DNA of 13,117 nt from an uncultured Ruminococcus sp. (GTDB lineage: Bacteria > Bacillota > Clostridia > Oscillospirales > Acutalibacteraceae), in contig CACWNZ010000087.1 of NCBI GenBank assembly GCA_902762335.1, positions 1 through 13,117 of the forward strand, in the 5' to 3' direction. The notes under the pieces are model-generated. The model ran no database searches. It saw only the letters and a list, made by a program, of their open reading frames with translations, and was not told where the DNA came from. The position numbers and the translations under genes are program-made. Each line of letters begins with the position of its first letter. Positions within the stretch are counted from its first letter, which is position 1. This document shows positions 6,251-13,117 of the stretch, piece after piece.

Positions 6251-7353
6251 TTATTTGAATTTGAACATATCGCCGTAATCGTCGGAGAAGCCTGAGCCGG
6301 TGTTTCCGTCCTGCGAGGGTGGGGGATTCTGACCCTGCCCGAAGCCGTTCTGATAGGGCGTATTATTCTGACCCTGCCCGAAGCCGTTCTGATAGGGCGG
6401 ATTATTCTGACCCTGTCCGGCTGCGCGTTCTGATCCATTCCCGCATATCCGCCGCTGTAGGTGTTAAACGGAGAATAGCTGCCGCCGACGGACTGAGGAG
6501 TTACGGGAGCAACGCTTCCGCCGAGTGAGATCCTTCTGAAGAAAGCGTTTATTACCGAAACGAAGAACATATTGCTGAAGGTATAGGAAAGCAGGCACAG
6601 ATATATCGACCAATAGTATTGAAAAGACCGGAAGAAGGTATCAACGCCTAACCGGATAACTATCTGAAAGAAAATGAAGAAAAACAGTACGGCGTTTGCG
6701 GTGGCGATCATTATCGTTGCAAATCTGAGCCCGTTAGGCTGCCTTAAGGCGATATCACCGGTATGGATATATCTTTTTACCGAAGAGATGAAGCCGGGAA
6801 TAAGTAAGCCTTGGAATATTTTGGAAATAAGCATTATGATAGATGCTATGAGGATCAGATAATAGGTAGAGGGAGCATTCGGCGGGAAAAGATTTACGCC
6901 CGATCTGATATAGGTTATTACGTCGTAGATCGTAAGCGCTGCCCATGCAAGACCCTCGATGATGCCGAAAACCTGAATAATTGTGAGGAAAGGGAGCATA
7001 CTCTCTGCGGAATTATAATTTTTGCTTTTTGCATAGATCGCAAAGGCGCTGATAATGGGCAGGATCCTGACGATAAGGATAATGCTGAGAGCTATTATCA
7101 TTACGTCTATGCTCGTCATAAGATCACCGAACAATACTGTGATCCCTAAGGAAGAGTAATAGGTGTCAAGGCTTGCCGACAGATGTATCTTTATTGAGAT
7201 AAACTGCCAGAGCAGATATATAAAGAAAACCGAAACGACGCAGAGGGTTATTGCAAACCCGAGCATTTTTCCGCTGCCGCCTACGGCGCGTACGCTGTCG
7301 TTATCGTAAAAATGCGGGGTGCGGTCCTGAGAGGGTGCCTGCTGAGAATACAT
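6251..7353 (-). CDS. Multi-pass membrane protein with Gln/Asn/Pro repeat tail, frameshifted near 6418
   Basis: This is a membrane protein of about 367 residues once the frame is corrected. A short polar N-terminus is followed by about six hydrophobic segments (roughly residues 31-52, 70-107, 118-146, 162-189, 208-233 and 246-272), then a Gly/Tyr/Gln-rich cytoplasmic-type tail. As written, the frame passes GMDQNAQP and becomes an Arg/Ile-rich sequence that runs through the terminator to a stop at 6199. Shifting by one base at about 6416-6421 gives GQGQNNPPYQNGF repeats and an acidic end (GDMFKFK) with TAA at 6253-6251, five bases before the terminator hairpin. The second reading is clearly the original. 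I do not recognise a characterised family. It follows the other membrane-protein gene by 29 bases, with AAAGGAG nine bases before its start. Similar topology and tails suggest the two are distant paralogues or partners. Confidence 0.75.
6329..6419 (-). repeat. 39-bp tandem repeat in membrane-protein tail
   Basis: Two full 39-bp units and a partial third start at 6329, 6368 and 6407. They encode QGQNNPPYQNGFG in the corrected frame. The first two are nearly identical. The frameshift that disrupts the gene lies at the 3'-coding edge of this array (6416-6421), where slippage or assembly error would be likely. Confidence 0.85.
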
Positions 7354-7382
7354 TGTAAAATTGCTCCTTTCCGTACTTTATT

Positions 7383-8516
7383 TCATTCTTTGTCAAGCTT
7401 TACGGGCGAGCCTTCTGCGGGAGCCTCGCTCTGTACGGGAGGCTGTGCGGGGTACTGCGTTTTGGGCTTGAAGGGATTTTCGGGAGCCTGAGGAACGGGA
7501 GGTGTCTGTCCCGTGTAGATATTTTTGTAAATATCCTGATAATACTGATTTGCCTTGTGATAGGGAGTGAAGCCTGCCGACTGGTTGTAGTTATAGGTGT
7601 TGGGTGTGGTGTAGTCGGGTATATTCCCGGTCGAGGGGACTGAATGAGCCTGATTGTAGGCTGCAAGCCTTGAATTTCTTATTATCATATCCGCCGACAT
7701 AGCGTAGGAGCCTGCCATAGCCGCAAGGCATACGAATATTACCGCAAGAGCCGCAAAGATGAGCACGTTGAAGGAATTGAGTATCATTTCGGAATTTTCA
7801 AGTCCCTTGACAGCCTTGTCTGCGGAGATCCTCTCGATATACTCTTTGGGGGGAGAAACAAGCTTGAAGAGCTTTACGCAGAAGGCTATAACAGAGGTGA
7901 GCGCGCCGATGACAGCCATAAGGAAAAGCAGGGCGGTGCCTTTTTTTGCGATAAAGCCGTCCGTTATGTTCCTGTGTATGGAGCCCGCGAATCTGAGAAG
8001 ACCTATCTCACAGCAGATTATTGAAACGCCGAGGAAAAGGGTAAACCAGAAAAGTCCCGTTGCGGTGAAGTTGATGCCGTCCTTATAGCCGTCTATATCG
8101 TTGTAATTGATAACGCTGACCGATGCAAAGCTTACGACGACCGCAAGAGCCGTATAGATAAGCGAAACGACCGTGCCGAGTTTGAGGAAGGTAAGACCCG
8201 CGCCCGTGGGGGGCTCGGCGTTTACGCCTGCCTTAGCAAAGAAAAGCCCGATAGCAAGGAATATGAGCAGCAGGGAAGTGAGAGTTCCGAAGATGATATT
8301 TACGACGGGCGCCGAGCCTGAGCCGAATATCTGATAGACGGAACTGAGTACGCTGAGTCTGCTGTCGAATATCATAGCGCAGATAGCCCTGCCGAGAACG
8401 ATAAGCCCGAGCGCCATGAGCGAAACGCTGAGAGTTACAGGCATAGCTTTGGAGAACAGATTCTTTGAGGGATCCGGGGTCCTTACCGTGTTATACATTG
8501 AATTGAGATTGTTCAT
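7383..8516 (-). CDS. Multi-pass membrane protein with Pro/Gln/Asn-rich tail, function unknown
   Basis: This is a 377-residue integral membrane protein. About six hydrophobic segments occur near residues 27-50, 70-94, 109-135, 153-178, 194-216 and 245-272. They are followed by a disordered tail of about 100 residues rich in Tyr, Asn, Pro and Gln. The tail includes QTPPVPQAPENPFKPK and ends in an acidic LDKE. I see no enzymatic or transport motif and do not recognise the family. The start codon at 8516 has GGCGGT about ten bases upstream. A good promoter lies 50-80 bases upstream. It is the first gene of a two-gene operon with the repeat-tailed membrane protein. Shared layout (short polar N-terminus, about six membrane segments, low-complexity tail) suggests a related pair working at the membrane. 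Confidence 0.75.
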   Translation of the reverse strand: MNNLNSMYNTVRTPDPSKNLFSKAMPVTLSVSLMALGLIVLGRAICAMIFDSRLSVLSSVYQIFGSGSAPVVNIIFGTLTSLLLIFLAIGLFFAKAGVNAEPPTGAGLTFLKLGTVVSLIYTALAVVVSFASVSVINYNDIDGYKDGINFTATGLFWFTLFLGVSIICCEIGLLRFAGSIHRNITDGFIAKKGTALLFLMAVIGALTSVIAFCVKLFKLVSPPKEYIERISADKAVKGLENSEMILNSFNVLIFAALAVIFVCLAAMAGSYAMSADMIIRNSRLAAYNQAHSVPSTGNIPDYTTPNTYNYNQSAGFTPYHKANQYYQDIYKNIYTGQTPPVPQAPENPFKPKTQYPAQPPVQSEAPAEGSPVKLDKE

Positions 8517-8568
8517 GTTGATTATGACCGCCTTTCTTATATTATTCCGACGATGAACGTCTGTTATG

Positions 8569-8597
8569 ATTATATAACATTTGCCTGTTTATAGCAA
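8569..8597 (-). promoter_or_regulatory. SigA-type promoter of the membrane-protein pair
   Basis: On the minus strand there is a -35 TTGCTA (8597-8592), a 17-base spacer and a consensus -10 TATAAT (8574-8569). Transcription should begin near 8562, leaving a leader of about 45 bases. It is divergent from the lysA promoter across a 292-base intergenic region. Apart from the two promoters, that region holds only an 8-bp inverted repeat (8648-8655 and 8702-8709). Confidence 0.75.
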
Positions 8598-8742
8598 CAT
8601 AAAAACACTTTAAATAGTAGTATTTTTTCATATCTATGACTAAGAAAAACGGATATTATTTATCTTTCGGGATCACTCGCAGGAAAAAAGCCGTGTATTA
8701 TTATCCGTTCTGCTGTATTTTGCTGTTTTTTTATCAGAAATA

Positions 8743-8772
8743 TTGACAAAATACTGCTGAAGAATATAAAAT
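8743..8772 (+). promoter_or_regulatory. SigA-type promoter of the diaminopimelate decarboxylase gene
   Basis: A consensus -35 TTGACA (8743-8748) precedes either TATAAA (8765-8770, 16-base spacer) or TAAAAT (8767-8772, 18-base spacer). The leader to the ATG at 8809 is about 30 bases and AT-rich. It carries no lysine riboswitch, which would need roughly 170 bases. Confidence 0.7.
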
Positions 8773-8808
8773 AAAACTGTATTTTTTATTTTTCGGGAGG
8801 AAGAAAAA

Positions 8809-10065
8809 ATGGAAAAAAGACCGTTTATAACAAAGGAAAAGGCTGAGGAGATCATCAGGGAGATACCCACTCCTTTTCATATATACGACGAAAAGGGCAT
8901 AAGAGAAAACGCCCGCAGGCTGAAGGCCGCCTTTGCATGGAACAAGGGCTTCAGGGAGTATTTTGCGGTAAAGGCTACGCCCACGCCCGCCATACTCAGA
9001 GTGCTCAAGGAGGAGGGCTGCGGCACGGACTGATCATCTATGACTGAGCTGATGATGAGCGAGAGATGCGGCTTCAGAAACCCCGAGATAATGTTCTCGT
9101 CAAACGATACCCCCGAGGAGGAGTTCCGCTATGCAAACGAGATAGGGGCGATAATCAATCTTGACGACATAACCCACATAGATATGCTCAAGGAGGTCTG
9201 CGGCATACCCGAGACTATCTGCTGCCGCTATAATCCCGGCGGAACATTCTCTATCTCAAATCAGATAATGGATAACCCGGGCGATGCAAAATACGGTATG
9301 ACAAGACCCCAGATAAGAGATGCGTTTATCCGTCTTAAGGAACTTGGCGCAAGGAATTTCGGCATTCATTCGTTCCTTGCGAGCAACACCGTATCCAACG
9401 AATACTACCCCAAGCTTGCAAGGATACTCTTTCAGCTTGCAAGAGAGCTCAGGGAGGAGACGGGCGTTAAAATCACCTTTATAAATCTCTCGGGCGGTAT
9501 CGGTATTCCCTATACACCCGACAAGGAGCCTAACGACATAATGGCAATAGGCGAGGGAGTAAGAAAGGCGTTTGAGGAGATACTCGTTCCCGCGGGCATG
9601 GGAGACGTCAGCATATATACCGAGCTGGGACGCTTTATGCTTGCGCCCTACGGTCATCTTGTTACAACTGCTATTCACGAGAAGCACATACATAAGGAGT
9701 ACGTCGGCGTAGACGCCTGCGCCGCAAATCTCATGCGCCCCGCTATGTACGGAGCCTATCATCACATAACCGTACTCGGCAAGGAGAACGCTCCCTGCGA
9801 TATGGTATATGACGTAACGGGCTCTCTGTGTGAGAACAACGACAAATTCGCCATAGACCGCAGACTGCCTAAGATCGACAAGGGAGACATTCTCGTTATA
9901 CACGATACGGGCGCTCACGGCTTCTCTATGGGCTATAACTATAACGGAAGACTGCGCTCGGCTGAGGTGCTTCTGCGTGAGGACGGCTCATTCATGATGA
10001 TACGCCGCGCAGAGACTCCCGACGATTACTTTGCTACCCTTGAGGGCTTCTGGGACAAGATCTGA
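8809..10065 (+). CDS. lysA: Diaminopimelate decarboxylase, interrupted by an in-frame UGA at 9031-9033
   Basis: This is a PLP-dependent enzyme that converts meso-diaminopimelate to L-lysine and CO2, the last step of lysine synthesis. The frame from ATG 8809 (GGGAGG site upstream) to the TGA at 10063-10065 spans 418 codons, normal for the family. Codon 75 is TGA, splitting it into a 74-residue piece and a piece from ATG 9040. Both halves are well preserved: PLP lysine in YFAVKATP (Lys55), GIHSFLAS near 185, the glycine loop LSGGIGIPY near 228, LCENNDKF (Cys341, Glu342), and DTGAHGFSMGYNYN near the end. The sequence around the stop reads GCGTD-x-SSMTELM. From memory of close homologues I expect Cys at x, so one base (TGC or TGT to TGA) explains the break. 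Without read-through neither piece should be a working enzyme. A related group IV decarboxylase is possible but fits the C-terminal motifs less well. Confidence 0.88.
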
Positions 10066-10102
10066 GCCTGAGAAAATGATCCGATAATTCATAAGCATGA
10101 GG

Positions 10103-10131
10103 AGCTGCCGTGTTTCTGCGGCAGCTTTTTT
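10103..10131 (+). terminator. Rho-independent terminator of lysA
   Basis: AGCTGCCG (10103-10110) and CGGCAGCT (10119-10126) pair perfectly around an eight-base loop and are followed by T to 10131. The hairpin starts 38 bases after the lysA stop. Confidence 0.92.
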
Positions 10132-10208
10132 ACGCGTATATTTCACAGAATATACACGCCACAGCCAAAATATTACAAAAATTTTATTATTCCTATACAA
10201 AATTGTAA

Positions 10209-10237
10209 TTGAATATTGAAAAAAAATAGCTTATAAT
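10209..10237 (+). promoter_or_regulatory. SigA-type promoter of the aquaporin gene
   Basis: A -35 TTGAAT (10209-10214), 17-base spacer and consensus -10 TATAAT (10232-10237) lie 52 bases upstream of the start codon. A 7-bp inverted repeat, GTATATT-6-AATATAC (10136-10155), sits about 55 bases further upstream. It could be an operator or simply AT-rich sequence next to the terminator. Confidence 0.8.
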
Positions 10238-10288
10238 AAACATACACTATAAACCGTATCATACGGAAAAATCATAGGGGGAATCATT

Positions 10289-11059
10289 ATGCAGTTACTC
10301 AAGAAATGTATTGCGGAATGTATCGGCACCTTCGTTCTCGTGCTGTTCGGCTGCGGCACGGCTATCGCTCTCGGCTGCAACGCTGCACAGGCTGACGGCG
10401 CCTACTTCATGACGGCTCTTGCCTTCGGTCTGGTCATCGTTGCAATGGCTTATTCCATAGGCAACGTATCGGGCTGCCATATCAATCCCGCGGTATCCAT
10501 CGCAATGTTCGTCAGCGGCAAAATGAAGGCTAAGGAATTCTGCGCATACGTCTGCTCACAGTTTATCGGCGCGATCCTCGGCGGCGCTATGCTCCTTGCG
10601 TTCTTCCCGGATAAGGGCGGTCAGGGGACAGGCTTCGGAACGAACGGTCTTTTTGACAACAACGTATGGTCAACTATGCTCATAGAGATAATACTGACCT
10701 TTGTATTCGTCATTGCCATTCTCGGCGTCACCTCTAAGATACAGAACGGCGCGATAGCAGGCACCGTAATAGGTCTTACCCTTACTCTCGTGCATATCTT
10801 CGGCATACACTTCACGGGTACGTCCGTAAACCCCGCAAGAAGCTTCGGTCCCGCTGTCTTCGCAGGCGGCGATGCCTTAGCAAACGTATGGGTATTCATC
10901 GTTGCGCCTCTTATAGGCGGCGTTCTTGCGGCAATAGTCTATAAGCTCATCGATTCAGGCGCTGCTGACAAGGAAGAGGCTCCCGCAGCTGCTGCTCCCG
11001 TAAAGAACACTGCAGCAAAGTCAACAAGACCCGCAGGCTCCAAGAAAAAGAAGAGATGA
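10289..11059 (+). CDS. aqpZ: Aquaporin (AqpZ-type water channel)
   Basis: This 256-residue membrane channel belongs to the MIP family, with six predicted membrane helices and two half-helices. Both signature loops are intact: HINPAVS (Asn66) and SVNPARS (Asn181). The selectivity filter can be read by alignment with E. coli AqpZ as Phe46 (ALAFGL), His169 (TLVHIF), Thr178 (GTSVNP) and Arg184. This is the water-specific set, whereas glycerol facilitators have Gly and a wider filter. The C-terminal 30 residues are an Ala/Pro/Lys extension ending KKKKR, longer than in typical AqpZ and presumably cytoplasmic. Start ATG 10289 has GGGGGA six bases upstream. The gene has its own promoter and terminator, so it is a monocistronic unit and its neighbours say little about its role beyond osmotic balance. 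Confidence 0.93.
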   Translation: MQLLKKCIAECIGTFVLVLFGCGTAIALGCNAAQADGAYFMTALAFGLVIVAMAYSIGNVSGCHINPAVSIAMFVSGKMKAKEFCAYVCSQFIGAILGGAMLLAFFPDKGGQGTGFGTNGLFDNNVWSTMLIEIILTFVFVIAILGVTSKIQNGAIAGTVIGLTLTLVHIFGIHFTGTSVNPARSFGPAVFAGGDALANVWVFIVAPLIGGVLAAIVYKLIDSGAADKEEAPAAAAPVKNTAAKSTRPAGSKKKKR

Positions 11060-11074
11060 TCATCGGTATTTCAT

Positions 11075-11117
11075 ATCACCGAAGTCGCGCTCACCGGTCG
11101 GCTTCGGTGATTTTTTT
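11075..11117 (+). terminator. Rho-independent terminator of the aquaporin gene
   Basis: ATCACCGAAG (11075-11084) and CTTCGGTGAT (11102-11111) form a perfect 10-bp stem around a 17-base loop, followed by a run of T to 11117. It starts 15 bases after the aquaporin stop. Confidence 0.95.
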
Positions 11118-11154
11118 AGCCGGAAATACAGTCGTTACAATCTGTATACTTTTA

Positions 11155-11183
11155 TTGACAATAGAGCAAATAATCATTATAAT
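11155..11183 (+). promoter_or_regulatory. Consensus SigA promoter of the phosphatase-kinase operon
   Basis: A perfect -35 TTGACA (11155-11160), a 17-base spacer and a perfect -10 TATAAT (11178-11183). Transcription should begin near 11190, about 50 bases before the phosphatase start. Full consensus at both boxes with optimal spacing is uncommon for a regulatory gene pair and suggests strong basal expression. Confidence 0.9.
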
Positions 11184-11240
11184 TAATCTGTATAATTGTT
11201 TGCAGTGCGCATTAAGGAGCGTCCTGCAGAACGGGGAGTG

Positions 11241-11961
11241 ATGACCGTGCGGATAGACTGTGCAAGCTTTACCGCCTGCGGAGAAAGGGAGATAAACGAG
11301 GATCGATAACGAAAATATCTGCCTTGCGCTTGCGGACGGAATAGGCGGAGAGGGTCTTGGCTATGCCGCAGCGGAGCTTGCAGTTTCTGCCGCAGAGGAC
11401 GTTTTCAGGGCGTTCTGCGGCAGAGAGGATATAATAAAGCTGATCTTTGAAGCCGCGCAGAAGCGCATACTCTTTGAAAAATCGGAGCGCAGGATAAGAA
11501 ATACCATGAAGACCACGCTTGCGGCGGCGGCAGTATGCGGCGGCAGATTATATACGGGGTTTATAGGCGATACGAGGATATACGCATATAAAAACGGCAG
11601 TCTCGTTTATAAGAGCTGCGACCACAGCCTTGCGGGAGCATATTTTAAGGCGGGTGTGATATCCGGGGAGAGCGTGAATACCCACCCCGACAGAAGCAGG
11701 CTGCTGAGATGTCTCGGCGAGGAATGGGACGAAAACAGCGGATTTGAGTGCGGCTTTGACACAGAGCTTGAACAGGGGCTTGCGGTGCTGCTGTGTACCG
11801 ACGGCTTCTGGGTCAATATAGATGATGAGATCATAGAGAACGGTCTGAGAGAAAGCGCCGGCGCAGAGGAATGGCTCGATAAGCTGAGCGCTGCGGCGGG
11901 AAAGGGCAGCGCAGAGGCTGTTCACGATAATTATTCCGCGGCGGCTTTTATAGTCGTCTGA
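11241..11961 (+). CDS. PP2C-type Ser/Thr protein phosphatase, frameshifted near 11301-11310
   Basis: This is a PPM/PP2C phosphatase of about 240 residues that would reverse phosphorylation by the kinase encoded next door. The 5' part (ATG 11241, or GTG 11247, which suits the GGGGAG site better) encodes CGEREINED, the family's N-terminal metal-binding motif, then stops at TAA 11307-11309. The frame offset by one continues NENICLALADGIGGEGLGYAA. It then carries GFIGDTRIYAY, CDHSLAGAY, HPDRSRLLRCLGEE, LLCTDGFW and HDNYSAAAFIV to the stop at 11959-11961. These match the PP2C motifs in order, including the DGxGG metal-binding aspartate and the C-terminal DN. The break is one extra base or two missing bases near GATCGATAAC. 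An internal ATG at 11506 would start after the DGxGG motif and give an inactive fragment. No hydrophobic segment is seen, so the enzyme is cytoplasmic. Confidence 0.85.
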
Positions 11962-12013
11962 TCTCTGCGGCGTATGCCAAGATGAGAATTGCTGAAACAG
12001 AGGTGTGGATATT

Positions 12014-13117
12014 ATGAAATGTCCGAATTGCTTTTCACTAACGGCTGACGGAAATAAATGCCCGGTTTGCGGATATGAGATAAAGGAAGCCGAGTGTATA
12101 GAGGATCTTAAGCTTTTTCATAAGCTGAAAAACAGATACCTGATAGGCAGATCGCTCGGTGCGGGCGGCTTCGGGATAACCTATATGGCATACGATACCG
12201 TTGAGGATAAAAGAGTGTGTGTCAAGGAATATTTCCCGATGGGTCTTGTTGTGCGCGACAGAGACGGAGTATCCATACAATATACAAGACAGAACAGGAT
12301 ACAGGAGTTCGAGCACGGCATACAGAGATTTATCGACGAAGCAAATATAATCAGCGAAATGAAGAATATTTCGGGCGTAGTAAAGGTGACCGACTGCTTC
12401 AAGGAGAACGGTACGGCATACTATGTTATGGAGTATCTTGACGGAGTATCGCTGAAAAGGCTCGTTCCCGAGCATGGAATGGAGCTTAAGTATGCAAGCA
12501 GCATAATAATAAAGGCAGGCCGCACCCTCGATCTTATCCATAAGGAAAAGGGCTATCTGCACAGGGATATAAGCCCCGAGAATATTATGATACTTGAATC
12601 CGGCAGGGTCGTAGTGATAGATTTCGGCAGCGCAAAGAACTTCTTTATGAGCAACAGTAACTATACCATTACCTTGAAGCATGGTTTTGCGCCGATTGAA
12701 CAATATTCCTCGGCGGATATACAAGGGCCTTTTACGGATGTTTACGGTCTGGCCAGCACTTACTATTATGTGCTGACAGGAAAGGTTCTTCCTCGTGCCA
12801 CTGATCGGCTGACCGGTGTTGCTTATGAGCCGTTGTCGGTATTGCGGCCGGATGTGGGAGAGGAAATTTCCGAAATTGTCGATAAAGCACTGATGCTGCA
12901 GCCCTCTGAACGGACGCAGACGGTCGGAGAATTCGTCAGTGCGCTGGAATCAGTCGTCAGCCGCAGAAGCTGTGAGGAAGGTTTTGTCTATGTTTCTGTC
13001 AGCATTGACGGCGCTGTGCAGGAACGTTATAAAATCGAAGAAGATAAAGAAATTCTGGTGGGGCGTTCTCCTAAATGTGATGTTGTCTTTCCGGGCTGTG
13101 AGAATGTCAGCAAGGTA
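12014..13117 (+). CDS. Zinc-ribbon/Hanks-type Ser/Thr kinase/FHA protein, 3' end cut by window edge
   Basis: 368 codons are visible. Residues 1-21 are a zinc ribbon (Cys3, Cys6, Cys16, Cys19). Residues about 42-310 are a protein kinase: glycine loop LGAGGFG (48-54), catalytic Lys71 in VKEYFP, helix-C Glu109, HRDISPEN (183-190) with Ser in place of the usual Lys, DFGSAK (203-208), and HGFAPIEQYS (223-232) in the APE position. After a linker, residues from about 324 begin an FHA phosphothreonine-binding domain (LVGRSPKCDVVF, then NVSKV), cut by the window. The start has GAGGTG eight bases upstream. The gene follows the PP2C gene by 52 bases without a terminator, giving a kinase-phosphatase switch in one operon. 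The FHA domain may bind autophosphorylated sites or recruit partners. Codon usage changes abruptly near 12650-12700, so the two ends may have different origins. Confidence 0.88.
   Translation, partial: MKCPNCFSLTADGNKCPVCGYEIKEAECIEDLKLFHKLKNRYLIGRSLGAGGFGITYMAYDTVEDKRVCVKEYFPMGLVVRDRDGVSIQYTRQNRIQEFEHGIQRFIDEANIISEMKNISGVVKVTDCFKENGTAYYVMEYLDGVSLKRLVPEHGMELKYASSIIIKAGRTLDLIHKEKGYLHRDISPENIMILESGRVVVIDFGSAKNFFMSNSNYTITLKHGFAPIEQYSSADIQGPFTDVYGLASTYYYVLTGKVLPRATDRLTGVAYEPLSVLRPDVGEEISEIVDKALMLQPSERTQTVGEFVSALESVVSRRSCEEGFVYVSVSIDGAVQERYKIEEDKEILVGRSPKCDVVFPGCENVSKV

Noticed and set aside
8773..8808. Lysine riboswitch upstream of lysA
   Set aside because: Only about 36 bases separate the promoter from the start codon, far less than the L-box aptamer needs, and no terminator is present in the leader.
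9031..9070. Bacterial SECIS element after the lysA UGA
   Set aside because: The only stem overlaps the UGA itself and its loop lacks the expected G near the start and the bulged U, so I do not call it as a feature.
9256..9918. Minus-strand open frame of 220 codons
   Set aside because: It is antisense to the conserved core of diaminopimelate decarboxylase and has no recognisable motif or ribosome binding site.
11056..11241. 61-codon plus-strand open frame after the aquaporin gene
   Set aside because: It overlaps the aquaporin stop, reads through the terminator hairpin and the consensus promoter, and encodes nothing recognisable.
12038..12724. Minus-strand open frame of 228 codons
   Set aside because: It is antisense to the kinase catalytic domain, whose motifs are intact on the plus strand.

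Overview
The window looks like chromosomal DNA from an anaerobic Gram-positive Clostridia, most like Ruminococcus and its relatives. The reasons are purine-rich GGAGG ribosome binding sites, heavy use of ATA and AGA codons, several small lipoproteins, a DUF815 ATPase, and a zinc-ribbon/Hanks-kinase/FHA protein beside a PP2C phosphatase. The taxon is inferred from style and family content, not from a marker gene. There are no RNA genes, insertion sequences, integrases, phage genes or CRISPR arrays.

Positions 1-4586 (minus strand) hold one probable operon behind a TTGACT-17-TAGAAT promoter. In transcription order it encodes a DUF815 AAA+ ATPase, a lipoprotein joining a periplasmic-binding-protein domain to a peptidoglycan-binding domain, a lipoprotein with an internal duplication, and two bacterial PH-domain membrane proteins, the last cut by the window edge. 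Gaps are 17, about 50, about 43 and -3 bases. Positions 4615-5325 carry MTA/SAH nucleosidase (minus). Positions 5395-6191 are a complete unit: promoter, lipoprotein with a Ser/Glu/Thr repeat tail, terminator. Positions 6204-8597 are another: promoter, two multi-pass membrane proteins with Pro/Gln/Asn-rich tails, terminator.

From 8743 onward genes lie on the plus strand: a diaminopimelate decarboxylase with its terminator, an AqpZ-type aquaporin with its own promoter and terminator, then a consensus TTGACA-17-TATAAT promoter driving a PP2C-type phosphatase and a zinc-ribbon/kinase/FHA protein that runs off the right edge.

Three genes are broken in this sequence. lysA has an in-frame UGA where the family probably has cysteine. 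The second membrane protein has a 1-nt frameshift at the start of its repeat tail. The phosphatase has a frameshift near its N-terminus. In each case the downstream part still encodes a well-preserved protein, so sequencing or assembly error, very recent mutation, or recoding must be told apart. The kinase gene also changes codon usage abruptly near 12650-12700, as expected for recombination or a chimeric contig join. No clearly new defence or mobile system is visible. The most unusual biology is the left-hand envelope operon and the mosaic kinase.
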